DNA of 64,000 nt, taken from Achromobacter xylosoxidans. GTDB taxonomy: Bacteria > Pseudomonadota > Gammaproteobacteria > Burkholderiales > Burkholderiaceae_B. The position numbers and the translations under genes are program-made. The stretch is from positions 124,001 to 188,000 of the forward strand of contig NZ_MTLG01000086.1 in the NCBI RefSeq assembly GCF_002192695.1, written 5' to 3'. Below the pieces are notes generated by a model. The model saw only the letters and a list, made by a program, of their open reading frames with translations. It made no database searches and had not been told where the DNA came from. The stretch's first letter is position 1, and each line of letters starts with the position of its first letter. Below, one piece after another: positions 47,146 to 54,773 of this stretch.

Positions 47146-47574
47146 ATGACAGACTCCATTCCTTCCGGTTTCGCGCCCTGGCGCCCCAGCAGCCCCTTCA
47201 TGGAACATCTGGCCGACCTCGGCGCGCTCTACAAGCGCGATGCCGATTGCGTCCTGGCCCTGCGCGTGGGGATGGCGCACACCAATATGCACGCCATCGC
47301 CCACGGCGGCCTGCTGGCCACGTTGGCCGACAGTGCGCTGGGCCACACCATCGCGGAGCAGGCCCAGGCCTCGGTGGTCACGGTGCAGATGTCGGTGGAA
47401 TACCTGAATCCGGTCAAGCCCGGCGATTGGCTCGAAGCCCATGTCCAGATCGACAAGCAGGGCCGCCGGCTGATCTATGCCACCTGCCTGCTGCAGGTCG
47501 AAGGCCGCGTCATGCTCAAGGCCAACGCGGTCTTTGCGGTGCGCGCCGCGCCCGCGCCTGCCTCCGACGGCTGA
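47146..47574 (+). CDS. PaaI-family hotdog-fold thioesterase
   Basis: 142 residues from ATG 47146; a GTG at 47125 with a GAGG site is a possible earlier start. The hotdog motif NMHAIAHGGLLATLADSALG contains the HGG of PaaI-type acyl-CoA thioesterases, and VQMSVEYLNPVKPGDWLEAH forms the central strand. Such enzymes hydrolyse aryl- or acyl-CoA esters in the cytoplasm. It converges with the cardiolipin synthase gene, 12 bases apart. Confidence 0.87.
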   Translation: MTDSIPSGFAPWRPSSPFMEHLADLGALYKRDADCVLALRVGMAHTNMHAIAHGGLLATLADSALGHTIAEQAQASVVTVQMSVEYLNPVKPGDWLEAHVQIDKQGRRLIYATCLLQVEGRVMLKANAVFAVRAAPAPASDG

Positions 47575-47586
47575 GCCGCGAGCCCG

Positions 47587-49044
47587 CTACAAATAAGGCG
47601 TGGCCAGCCAGATCACCTTGTTGCGCAGGCGCCTGGCGAACGGCGCGCTCAACAGGTTTTCCAGCGTCTCGCGCCGGCCCTGCGCGATCAGGCCGTCAAC
47701 CCGCGCGCCGATCCAGCGCGCCACGCCGGGATCGTAGATTTCGGTATCCAGCTCGAAATTCAGCCGCAGGCTGCGCGGATCCAGGTTGGACGAACCCACA
47801 TAGGCCCAGGCATCGTCCACCGTCATCAGCTTGGAGTGGTCGAACGCGCCCTGCGAGCGCCAGACCCGGCAACCCGTGCGCACCACCTGGTCCAGCTGGG
47901 CCGTCATCGCGTAGTCCACCAGCCGCAGGTTGTTCTTGCCGGGAATCACGATGTCCACCACCACGCCGCGCCGCGCCGCCGTGGCCAGCGCGCCGATCAG
48001 CGTCTGGTCGGGAAGGAAGTAGGGCGACTGGATGCGCACATGGCGCTGCGCCACCGCCAGCGCGCCCAGCAGCATATTGTGCGTGCTGCCCAGCGCGCGG
48101 TCCGGGCCGGACGGCACGCAGCGCATCGGCACGTCGCCCGTGGGCGGCAAGGCCTCGGGATCGAACCAGGGCCTGGTCGGCAGCGATTCATGGGTGGTGA
48201 AGTTCCAGTCGTGCGCAAACACTGACATCAGCTGCGTCACGATCGGCCCCTCCACCCGGAAGTGCGTGTCGCGGTTGGTGCCATCGCCCGCCAGCGCGCT
48301 GACGAAGGCTGCGCGCACGTTCATGCCGCCGGTAAAGCCCACCCGCCCGTCCACCACCAGCACCTTGCGGTGGCTGCGCAGATTGGCATAGGGCATGCGC
48401 AGCACGCCCAGCGGATTGGTCATGAAGCGCGCCACCGGCACCCCGCCGCGCGACAGCATGCGCACGATGGGCGGACGCGAATACTTGGAACCGATGGCAT
48501 CGATCAGCACCCGCACCTCGACGCCGCGCTCGCGCGCCTCGATCAGCGCCTGCGCCATCTCCCGCCCGATCGCGTCGTTGTCGAAGATGTAGCTCTGCAT
48601 CGCTACGGCATGGCGCGCTTCGCGGATCGCCTGCAGCATCGCCGGATAGGCCTCGTCGCCGCCGGCCAGCGGCCGCACCGCGTTGCCGCCCAGCAGACGG
48701 AAGCGGCTGACGCGGTCGCCCAACACCTTCAGCGACGCGAACTGCTGGCCCGAGATCGGCGCCACGTCCACGGGCGCGGTCTCGACTTGCTCGGCATCCA
48801 CCAGCATCGCCTCGTCGCGCTGCTGCGACAGCCGCGTCTTGCGGATCCGGTTGATGCCCGCCACGAAATAGACCAGCGCGCCGAACAGCGGCGAAAACAG
48901 CGCCACCCCGACCCAGCCTATGGCCGCCCGCACGTCCTGCTTGGTCATCGCGGCATGCACCGCCGCGCCGGTTCCGGCCACGATGCTGATGGCAAATACC
49001 AGATGGGGCCAATAATCGATCAAGATTGCGTGTATGCGGTCCAT
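47587..49044 (-). CDS. cls: Cardiolipin synthase (PLD superfamily)
   Basis: 485 residues from ATG 49044; longer starts are possible and no close ribosome site is seen. Two N-terminal membrane segments with a PLDNc-like region are followed by two HKD motifs, H225/K227/D232 (HRKVLVVDGRVGFTGG) and H403/K405/D410 (HSKLMTVDDAWAYVGSSN). These catalyse transfer between two phosphatidylglycerol molecules to form cardiolipin at the inner membrane. The downstream DPRSLRLNFELDTEIYD is also typical. Last chromosomal gene before the tRNA-His integration point. Confidence 0.93.
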   Translation of the reverse strand: MDRIHAILIDYWPHLVFAISIVAGTGAAVHAAMTKQDVRAAIGWVGVALFSPLFGALVYFVAGINRIRKTRLSQQRDEAMLVDAEQVETAPVDVAPISGQQFASLKVLGDRVSRFRLLGGNAVRPLAGGDEAYPAMLQAIREARHAVAMQSYIFDNDAIGREMAQALIEARERGVEVRVLIDAIGSKYSRPPIVRMLSRGGVPVARFMTNPLGVLRMPYANLRSHRKVLVVDGRVGFTGGMNVRAAFVSALAGDGTNRDTHFRVEGPIVTQLMSVFAHDWNFTTHESLPTRPWFDPEALPPTGDVPMRCVPSGPDRALGSTHNMLLGALAVAQRHVRIQSPYFLPDQTLIGALATAARRGVVVDIVIPGKNNLRLVDYAMTAQLDQVVRTGCRVWRSQGAFDHSKLMTVDDAWAYVGSSNLDPRSLRLNFELDTEIYDPGVARWIGARVDGLIAQGRRETLENLLSAPFARRLRNKVIWLATPYL

Positions 49045-49227
49045 GGCGATGGCGTAAGCGCGGCCTCCGTAGATGATCAATGGCGAAGGATAGCAAGGTG
49101 GCCCGCCCTGGCAAGTGGGGGAGCGGGGGCTGTTTTCACATGGATTAAAAAACGTGCTAGAATTCGGCCTCTTCGTTGTTGAGCAGCTTTCAAAAGCAGC
49201 GCGGCAAGGAAGAAAAGCAGTATCAGA

Positions 49228-49304
49228 GGTGGCTGTAGCTCAGTTGGTAGAGTCCCGGATTGTGATTCCGGTTGTCGTGGGTTCGAGCCCCATCAGCCAC
49301 CCCA
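49228..49304 (+). tRNA. tRNA-His (anticodon GTG), prophage attachment gene
   Basis: Starts with the extra G(-1) followed by GTGGCTG, which pairs with CAGCCAC (49294-49300). The anticodon stem is CCGGA/TCCGG with loop TTGTGAT, giving GTG (His). CCA is encoded at 49302-49304. The integrase gene begins facing away 16 bases further on, the usual arrangement when a temperate phage recombines into a tRNA 3' end and restores it. The right copy of the attachment core is outside the window. Confidence 0.95.
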
Positions 49305-49319
49305 AGAATTCCCCTTACA

Positions 49320-50507
49320 TTACAGACGCTTAGGCGTCTGTTTTGTTTTCTCGGGGAGATTCTGGGGAGAAATTGCCGTTTCTAGGCGGCTCATCTCCAA
49401 GTCGTTCTGATCACCATCTAGCCATTTGGAATAGGTTTTCAGGAACATCTCCACGCTGTGGCCCAACTGCTTCGCGCAGAAGGCCGGCGTCATCCCAGCC
49501 ATCAGCATGACCGTCGCATACGTGTGGCGCATGTTGTACGGCCGTCTGTAGCGAATTCCAAGAAGTTTCAGCGTCGGCGTCCAGAAGCTGCGCCGGAACG
49601 CGCGCTCGTCCTCCCACTGTGTCGAATAGCGCGGGTCGCTGAATACCGCAGCGCCTGCCACCTGAGTGTGCTGGCGCTGGGCCTGGATTGCGCCCAGCGC
49701 TCGGCTATTCAGAATCACCTGACGGGCAACGGCCGTCTTGGTCCGGTCTTTCCGCTCACCCCGAACCAGAGCTTCTGCGACCAGTACGGACCCGGATGCC
49801 AGATCTACGTTTGGCCACTGCAACCCAAAGACTTCGGACGTCCGCAGGCCGCTCCAGAACCAGAACTCGATCAGATTGTGGACTTGCTCGGGAAACCGCT
49901 GAGCGACGGACTCCAGGATGCTCTCCATTTCCCCGCGGCTGAACGGGTCGGGCGGCTCCCGTTGGTATTTCGCCCGAGGGATACCGTGGGCCGGATTTTC
50001 AGTCAGGATCCGGTCCTGAACGGCTAAGTCCAGAGCTTCACGCAAGACAGACACATAGTTGTTGATGGTCTTCCCGGACAAATCCGGGCGGCCGGCAACG
50101 ACCGTCAGGAAATGACTCAGCTTGGCCGAACGCAGCGGGACCATCCCAAGGCGGGTGCCGTGGCGGTCGCAGATAGAGTGCTTCCAGAACTTGATGGCAC
50201 TGGAATACCCATCGCGAGTGGACGACTCAATGCGCTGGGCCGCCAGCCAGGTGTCGAGCTGGCCGCCAATCGTGCCGACCTCTTCAACCACCGCGTTCGG
50301 GAAGTACTCCGCCAGGCTGAACGTCCGGTGGCGGATCTTCTCTTTGATCTCGATCGCCAGGCGGTGGGCATACTTGACGTTGGCTGGCGTGGGCAGGAGG
50401 GGCTGTTCATCCAGGGTCAGCGTGTGCCGCTCCAGTTTTCCGTTGAAGGTGAACGAAAGCCGTATCGACCGCTCCCGGATTTCTACCCCAGTTCCTTTTC
50501 GACCCAT
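49320..50507 (-). CDS. int: Phage tyrosine-recombinase integrase
   Basis: 395 residues. An N-terminal arm-binding domain (GVEIRERSIRLSFTFNGKLE) is followed by a core-binding SAM-like domain. The catalytic residues are R222 (SGLRTSEVFGL), K257, R327 (RPYNMRHTYAT), H350 (KQLGHS) and the nucleophile Y359 (LKTYSKW). It catalyses integration into, and with Xis excision from, the tRNA-His site. It ends at 49320 directly beside the tRNA, as expected for a tRNA-targeting phage. The start overlaps the end of the xis-like gene by 25 bases. Confidence 0.95.
   Translation of the reverse strand: MGRKGTGVEIRERSIRLSFTFNGKLERHTLTLDEQPLLPTPANVKYAHRLAIEIKEKIRHRTFSLAEYFPNAVVEEVGTIGGQLDTWLAAQRIESSTRDGYSSAIKFWKHSICDRHGTRLGMVPLRSAKLSHFLTVVAGRPDLSGKTINNYVSVLREALDLAVQDRILTENPAHGIPRAKYQREPPDPFSRGEMESILESVAQRFPEQVHNLIEFWFWSGLRTSEVFGLQWPNVDLASGSVLVAEALVRGERKDRTKTAVARQVILNSRALGAIQAQRQHTQVAGAAVFSDPRYSTQWEDERAFRRSFWTPTLKLLGIRYRRPYNMRHTYATVMLMAGMTPAFCAKQLGHSVEMFLKTYSKWLDGDQNDLEMSRLETAISPQNLPEKTKQTPKRL
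49323..49349 (+). terminator. Rho-independent terminator of tRNA-His
   Basis: CAGACGC (49323-49329), loop TTAG, GCGTCTG (49334-49340), then TTTTGTTTT. Reads rightward from the tRNA and lies inside the last codons of the oppositely directed integrase gene. Confidence 0.85.
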
Positions 50508-50710
50508 TGCTGATAGCCCTTGATAGAAATGAATATTCCGCCGTCGGGAGACTTGCGGTACTCGCGGCCCTCAAGCCACTTGCCGTCCTCGATCTTGCGC
50601 CGGATGGCCTTTTCCGTCAGCCCGGTGATCAAGGCAGCCAGCGCGATCGTCACATACGGGGCCGGCGCGACCTGCGCGGCCATCGCTTGCCTCTCGGCGG
50701 TGTTCAGCAT
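50483..50710 (-). CDS. Excisionase-like DNA-binding protein
   Basis: 75 residues from ATG 50710 with GGAGG 5 bases upstream. It contains a short winged helix (TIALAALITGLTEKAIRRKI, then WLEGREYRKSPDGGIFISIK), the layout of phage Xis/MerR-like recombination directionality factors. Its position immediately before int, with overlapping frames, supports the call; sequence alone is weak for such small proteins. Confidence 0.75.
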   Translation of the reverse strand: MLNTAERQAMAAQVAPAPYVTIALAALITGLTEKAIRRKIEDGKWLEGREYRKSPDGGIFISIKGYQQWVEKELG

Positions 50711-50862
50711 ATCGCCTCCAAAACGAAGCCCGCGTGGTGCGGGCTTTCCGAAAATTCGATTGATTGGGCTCGGGGGCGTTTGGCCCGATTCGGCATCAGC
50801 AGTCCTGCTGCGATGCCGATGATGATGGCGAGCGGGACCGCGAGTGCATAGAGTGCAGTCAT
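50704..50862 (-). CDS. Small membrane protein, phage
   Basis: 52 residues: a single hydrophobic helix at the N-terminus (MTALYALAVPLAIIIGIAAG) followed by a basic, then polar tail. ATG 50862 overlaps the stop of the upstream repeat protein by ATGA, and its stop overlaps the xis-like start, so it is translated as part of the chain. A stem AAGCCCGC/GCGGGCTT (50726-50746) lies inside the coding region. Function unknown; small membrane peptides of this kind are frequent in phage early operons. Confidence 0.65.
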   Translation of the reverse strand: MTALYALAVPLAIIIGIAAGLLMPNRAKRPRAQSIEFSESPHHAGFVLEAIC

Positions 50863-52178
50863 GGTTGCTCCGGTTGCGAAGACAAGGCGGCTCCGGGTTC
50901 ATTGACCCTGCTGAAAATCGGCTTGCCGAACACATAGCCGATGTGCCTCAGGTTTGCGTCCGCAGGCGTGATCATGACTTTGCGGCTCATGGGGATGGGA
51001 TCGGTATCCCCGCCGCGCTGCTCGCGGTCGGCCAGGACGGCGACGCTGGCATGCTCATTGGCCCAGTCTTGCAAAGCCCTGGTAATGGAACCGGAAATGG
51101 TGGGTGCCCAGTAGTGGGGGATGGGTGGTAATGGCGGCAGCGCCACGGATCCCAATGCCGTCATTCCGGGATCGCGCACTGCCTCGCTGGCCTGGGGTGC
51201 GGCATAGAGCGTGGTCCCAGGCGGAGGCATCTTCCCGGCCGTCCATGAAACCTCTTTCAGATCACCCCCGAACAACACGACCTTTCCGACCGGCTCCCCG
51301 GCTACAGGGGCGCTTGCTATGCCGGCGTAGTGGGGCGTGCTCTCCCACTTTTCACGATTGAAGGGCAAGGCAGGCATGGCTTCCGTCGATAGCGTTACTT
51401 GCCCAGTTGCTCTATGGGTATGTTTCCAGATAATGGACGTCTTTCGGGCTGCGGGGGCAATCAACTCTTGCCGATATCTCGAGACGGCATCACGCGCGCT
51501 GTTTCGTTCTGCCATGTAGACGGTGGCTGAAGTTTTCAACTGGTCAACGTATGCGGCGACCGACGAATGGCCCTCGCCTCGCGCCTCTTCCAGCAATTCC
51601 GCCGCCCGCTCATCGGCTACAGCGGGGCTCGCCAGGACGGCGTCCAGCATCGCCATGAGCGCACCATGGGTTTCATTGGCGCGCCGCTTAGCGGCCCTAC
51701 TGGCGTCGCTGTTCGCGTAGGCGATATCCAATGCGGCCGAAAACCGATCTCGGACCAGGTTTGCCGTGTCGCGGAGCAATTGCCAGTCGATATCGGGAAT
51801 CGCGCGCTCGTCGGCTACAGGGGCGCTCGCCAGGGGCGCAGCTTTGCTGCCCGCCGAGTACCCGGAAATGAAGTAGCTACCATCCCGGCCCAGCCATCCT
51901 GATGCATCCCCGTGTGCGGCCACATACGCCGCCTTGATCGCCGCGTCGGCGACGTTCTCCAGTGCCCGCTCATCGGCTACAGGGGCGCGCAGCTTGGACA
52001 GCACAGCTTGCTCGATGGCGCGAGCTGCCGCTTTTTCCCATTCCCACTGACTCAGCACGTCGCGGCGGCCGTAGGGGTGCGAGGCCACGAAGACGGCGCC
52101 AAGGGTCTCTTGAACTTCCAGGTCCGTTAGCACGGTTTCATGCAGTGCCGCCTGGGCGGCGGTGGTGTGGTCGGTCAT
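50859..52178 (-). CDS. Ea22-like modular phage protein with APVADERA repeats
   Basis: 439 residues without clear enzymatic motifs. The linker (A)PVADERA occurs four times (LRAPVADERALEN, SAPVADERAIPD, SPAVADERAAEL, SAPVAGEPVG), separating blocks of different composition. The corresponding DNA repeats are at about 51292-51323, 51605-51636, 51804-51834 and 51965-51990. The C-terminal block (IPHYWAPTISGSITRALQDW) looks like a separate module. The pattern resembles lambda Ea22/Eaa-type early proteins, which are mosaics. Function unknown. Confidence 0.6.
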   Translation of the reverse strand: MTDHTTAAQAALHETVLTDLEVQETLGAVFVASHPYGRRDVLSQWEWEKAAARAIEQAVLSKLRAPVADERALENVADAAIKAAYVAAHGDASGWLGRDGSYFISGYSAGSKAAPLASAPVADERAIPDIDWQLLRDTANLVRDRFSAALDIAYANSDASRAAKRRANETHGALMAMLDAVLASPAVADERAAELLEEARGEGHSSVAAYVDQLKTSATVYMAERNSARDAVSRYRQELIAPAARKTSIIWKHTHRATGQVTLSTEAMPALPFNREKWESTPHYAGIASAPVAGEPVGKVVLFGGDLKEVSWTAGKMPPPGTTLYAAPQASEAVRDPGMTALGSVALPPLPPIPHYWAPTISGSITRALQDWANEHASVAVLADREQRGGDTDPIPMSRKVMITPADANLRHIGYVFGKPIFSRVNEPGAALSSQPEQP

Positions 52179-52708
52179 GCTGCGGTCCTCTGATTTGGCT
52201 TTGTGGTGATCTTGCTGATTCTGGGTGCGCTGACATACTTCGTCTCATACGCTACGATCTGCCCTTTCAACCGGTGGGAGGCTCTATGCGGTGGCATGTA
52301 TACGACATCATTCCGATAGATTTTGGTTGGGAGTTTTTGAAGTCCGTCAGGGATACGGCTGCGGACCTTGGAGCTCGCGAGGCGGCATTTCAGGTTGAAC
52401 GCCACTTTGATCCGGGACTTACTCCGTCGCTTGCCTCCTTCATCCAGAGATGGGATAGCGCGCGAGAAGCTGCCACTAAGCAAGGATGGGAAGGTGATTT
52501 TCGCGGCGAACCAGTAGTTTTTTGGGTCCCCACGGAGGATGGGTTTGATTTCGGTTTTGCCTTCAAACAAGACAACAATGGGACGACATTCATTGTTTCG
52601 CCGAAACGCATGCTGCACCTCGAGCCGTAGAAGGTAATTTTTTCTTCCGCTCAGACGTGGGGCTGCGGGCGGTGGGTTTAGAAGGGGGAAGGGTCTGTCG
52701 AAGTTCAC
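52175..52708 (-). pseudogene. Leftward early-operon frame split by an inserted gene (candidate)
   Basis: A frame starts at a GTG (52708) that overlaps the upstream stop as GTGA. It runs leftward to a TGA overlapping the ATG of the next gene (ATGA). The first residues (VNFDRPFPLLNPPPAAPRLS) and the last (KITTKPNQRTAA) read like phage protein ends. The middle is the reverse complement of the rightward gene at 52286-52630, which looks like the true coding strand there. The simplest reading is an original small gene into which a cargo gene was inserted, by chance leaving an open frame. Confidence 0.35.
52286..52630 (+). CDS. Low-G+C rightward cargo gene in the early operon, unknown function
   Basis: 114 residues from ATG 52286 with GGGAGG 6 bases upstream. 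Tryptophan- and phenylalanine-rich and acidic (MRWHVYDIIPIDFGWEFLKS; WVPTEDGFDFGFAFKQDNNG). It runs against all neighbouring early genes, is visibly more A+T-rich than they are, and has a possible promoter (TTGCTG, 16-17 bases, CATACT) just upstream. These are features of a phage moron. No family recognised. Confidence 0.6.
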   Translation: MRWHVYDIIPIDFGWEFLKSVRDTAADLGAREAAFQVERHFDPGLTPSLASFIQRWDSAREAATKQGWEGDFRGEPVVFWVPTEDGFDFGFAFKQDNNGTTFIVSPKRMLHLEP

Positions 52709-52965
52709 GCGATCCTCCCTACGCCTTGGCTGGATTGAGCGGCCGGCACGAGCTGCCATCCCTTCTTCCGGTCATAGGCAATCTTCCCGGCCTTGCGCAG
52801 CGCCTGGAGGCGGCGGTCGATAATGCGGAACTCGGGATTCTTCACGGACGAGAAGTAGCGGGCCTCTTCTACGACCCGGCCACCTTCGATCTGATGGGCG
52901 AAGGTGTGCCCGAACTGAATACGGGCGAGGATGGCCGTATCCAGGCCGATGTAGTTCTGTCGCAT
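52705..52965 (-). CDS. Small phage protein, possible winged helix
   Basis: 86 residues from ATG 52965, which overlaps the upstream stop by one base (TGATG) and has GGAG 7 bases before it. Mid-section FSSVKNPEFRIIDRRLQALR followed by KAGKIAYDRKKGWQLV looks like a small winged-helix DNA-binding fold. Member of the leftward early operon. Function unknown. Confidence 0.65.
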   Translation of the reverse strand: MRQNYIGLDTAILARIQFGHTFAHQIEGGRVVEEARYFSSVKNPEFRIIDRRLQALRKAGKIAYDRKKGWQLVPAAQSSQGVGRIA

Positions 52966-53249
52966 CACTTTTCTCCCTGGTTGAATGGCCCGGCGCCCTT
53001 CGTTTCGACAGTCACAGTCCGGATGCCGCCCTTTCCGCAGTTCTCGGTGTGCTGCGCGGTGACATCGCCGGCGTTGCTCGAGAAGTAGACCCGGCGGCTG
53101 CCGTCGTCGAATCGGTAGATGGTGACGCCGTGATGGGTGAACAGTTCGGCGACTTGAATTTCCCTGTTGTCGGTGCCGGATACGGACACAGGGTCTTTGG
53201 AGCAGCCCGCAAGCGCGAGGGCTGCCATGATCATGACCAGGCTGCGCAT
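52965..53249 (-). CDS. Small phage-encoded lipoprotein
   Basis: 94 residues. Signal and lipobox MRSLVMIMAALALAGC followed by SKD, where the Asp is at +3 and would not by itself give inner-membrane retention. The mature part is a small beta-rich domain (VAELFTHHGVTIYRFDDGSR; NCGKGGIRTVTVET). A strong GGAGAGAGG precedes ATG 53249. Prophage lipoproteins sometimes act in superinfection exclusion; here that is only a possibility. Confidence 0.75.
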   Translation of the reverse strand: MRSLVMIMAALALAGCSKDPVSVSGTDNREIQVAELFTHHGVTIYRFDDGSRRVYFSSNAGDVTAQHTENCGKGGIRTVTVETKGAGPFNQGEK

Positions 53250-53251
53250 GG

Positions 53252-53455
53252 TTACCTCTCTCCCTGGATGCAGTGCTGGATAGCGTCGAAGATCTCTTCG
53301 GGCGCTTGGCGGACGGTATGGCTCTTTCCGTTTTGGGTGTGGATTACTGCTCTCGATCCGTGATAGCTGTTCAGCACGGCGGTCACGGATACGATGAAAT
53401 CCGGATTGATCGCGAGGGCATTCCCGTCGATATCCGTCAACAGGATCAGGCTCAT
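53252..53455 (-). CDS. Small phage protein, FlbD-like fold possible
   Basis: 67 residues (MSLILLTDIDGNALAINPDF, then IVSVTAVLNSYHGSRAVIHT). The ILLTxIDGxxxxINPDxIVSV start resembles the short FlbD-type proteins found in flagellar operons and many phages, which form small beta domains. ATGA overlap with the upstream gene. Function unknown. Confidence 0.65.
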   Translation of the reverse strand: MSLILLTDIDGNALAINPDFIVSVTAVLNSYHGSRAVIHTQNGKSHTVRQAPEEIFDAIQHCIQGER

Positions 53456-53820
53456 GCCTCCCCCCCTTTGTCCTGCTGGGCGGCAATGGCGGCGAACGCA
53501 TCAGATGCCTTTTCTGCCCATCCGCTGCCGTGCTTGAGATAGATGTTCAGGAGAAAATAGATAACGGCGGCTTGCTCGTGTTCGGCGCGGCGCTCAATCT
53601 CCTGCCCGCCTAGGCGGAGCATCTGCGCGAGCTGGCCGCAAGCGAAGTTCGGTCGCCCAAGGATGAGCCGCAGGTTTTCATCGAGAGGCGGCAGCACCTC
53701 CCTTTGTTCCTCCGCGGATACTTGGGACGCAGGGGCGTCAGGATGAGGCACGTTCAGGGCGGCACCCATGAGGCTGCTGAGCGCCTGATCGGCGCTGGTG
53801 TGGGATTCGGGGGCGCTCAT
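53452..53820 (-). CDS. Phage early protein, unknown function
   Basis: 122 residues; the N-terminal third is polar and probably disordered, the rest helical (LRLILGRPNFACGQLAQMLR; AAVIYFLLNIYLKHGSGW). No family recognised. ATGA overlaps with both neighbours place it firmly in the leftward early operon. Confidence 0.65.
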   Translation of the reverse strand: MSAPESHTSADQALSSLMGAALNVPHPDAPASQVSAEEQREVLPPLDENLRLILGRPNFACGQLAQMLRLGGQEIERRAEHEQAAVIYFLLNIYLKHGSGWAEKASDAFAAIAAQQDKGGEA

Positions 53821-54773
53821 GCGGTGGCTTCCTCTTGTTCAAGGTCTATAGGTGCCTGTGTATCGGGGGCGGCTTGCTGAGCCTCCTTGGCGGCTTTCTC
53901 GGCGCGTTTGGCGCGGACGGTTTCGACGGCGCCGTGGGCTTCGAACAGGTCCAGCAGATCCTGGGTCTTTACGGTGATGGTGCCGGCTGCTACGCGGCCT
54001 TCCTGTATGTCGATGAGGATTGCGCGCTGGTTGGCGTCCAGTCCTTTGATGAAGGAGTCCACGCCGCTGATGAGCGGGGAGACGACTTTGCGGGGGAGGG
54101 CGCGGCCGTGGATGGTGCTGGCGGTCACCTTGGCCTTGCCGGCGGCCTTGACCTGGTCCACCTTGCCGACCAGGAAGTCGCCGGCATTGGCGCCCAGCCT
54201 GCGCACGGCGTCGATAGCGACCTCGGCGGACACCTTGCAGCTGCGGACCAGTTCTTGCACCTCGCGTTCGGCGTCGGCCAGGACAAGGTAGTTTTCGACA
54301 TGGGTACGGCTGCAATGGACGAGGGCGGCAATCTCCGCGCTGTCCAGGCCGGCGCCGCGGAATCGCTTGAAGCCGCGCGCTGCTTCCAGGGGGCGCAGGG
54401 GAGAATTCTTGTTGCTGGTGTATACGCGTGCCAGGCGATCAATCTTGTTGCCCTGGAAGGCCACGATGGAAACCCAATCGATGGGGAATCCCTGGGCGAT
54501 GGCGCGCCCCATGGCATCGAAGCGCCGATGCCCGTCGACAAGCTCAACGCCCGATCCGTCAGCCATCGCGATGACCTCCAGCGGCGGCAGCGTACCGCCT
54601 GCCAGGATGTGGGCAAGCAGTTCCTGAATGTCGGTTTCGTAGAAGTCGTCCAAGTCGCGCGGGTTGAAGTCGGGGGCCACGTGAATCCGGCTGTACTGGA
54701 TCTTCATCGCGTCGGCGCGCTTGATCGTCTTGTCCAGAATCATCGTCTTGAACGATGCGGGGGAGGTAGTCAT
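53817..54773 (-). CDS. ParB/Spo0J-like nuclease or partition-domain protein, phage
   Basis: 318 residues. The ParB N-terminal domain shows FNPRDLDDFYETDIQELLAH, then the arginine box GVELVDGHRRFDAMGRAI, and a helix-turn-helix (GLDSAEIAALVHCSRTHVEN). The C-terminal third is charged and helical. Phage proteins of this type may be partition factors, DNA modifiers or regulators; there is no parA gene beside it, so classical partition is unlikely. ATGA-coupled with the clamp-like gene upstream. Confidence 0.8.
   Translation of the reverse strand: MTTSPASFKTMILDKTIKRADAMKIQYSRIHVAPDFNPRDLDDFYETDIQELLAHILAGGTLPPLEVIAMADGSGVELVDGHRRFDAMGRAIAQGFPIDWVSIVAFQGNKIDRLARVYTSNKNSPLRPLEAARGFKRFRGAGLDSAEIAALVHCSRTHVENYLVLADAEREVQELVRSCKVSAEVAIDAVRRLGANAGDFLVGKVDQVKAAGKAKVTASTIHGRALPRKVVSPLISGVDSFIKGLDANQRAILIDIQEGRVAAGTITVKTQDLLDLFEAHGAVETVRAKRAEKAAKEAQQAAPDTQAPIDLEQEEATA

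Noticed and set aside
50726..50746. AAGCCCGC/GCGGGCTT hairpin before the xis-like gene
   Set aside because: Looks like a terminator on the minus strand (CGTTTT follows) but lies inside the coding region of the 52-residue gene, so function is doubtful.
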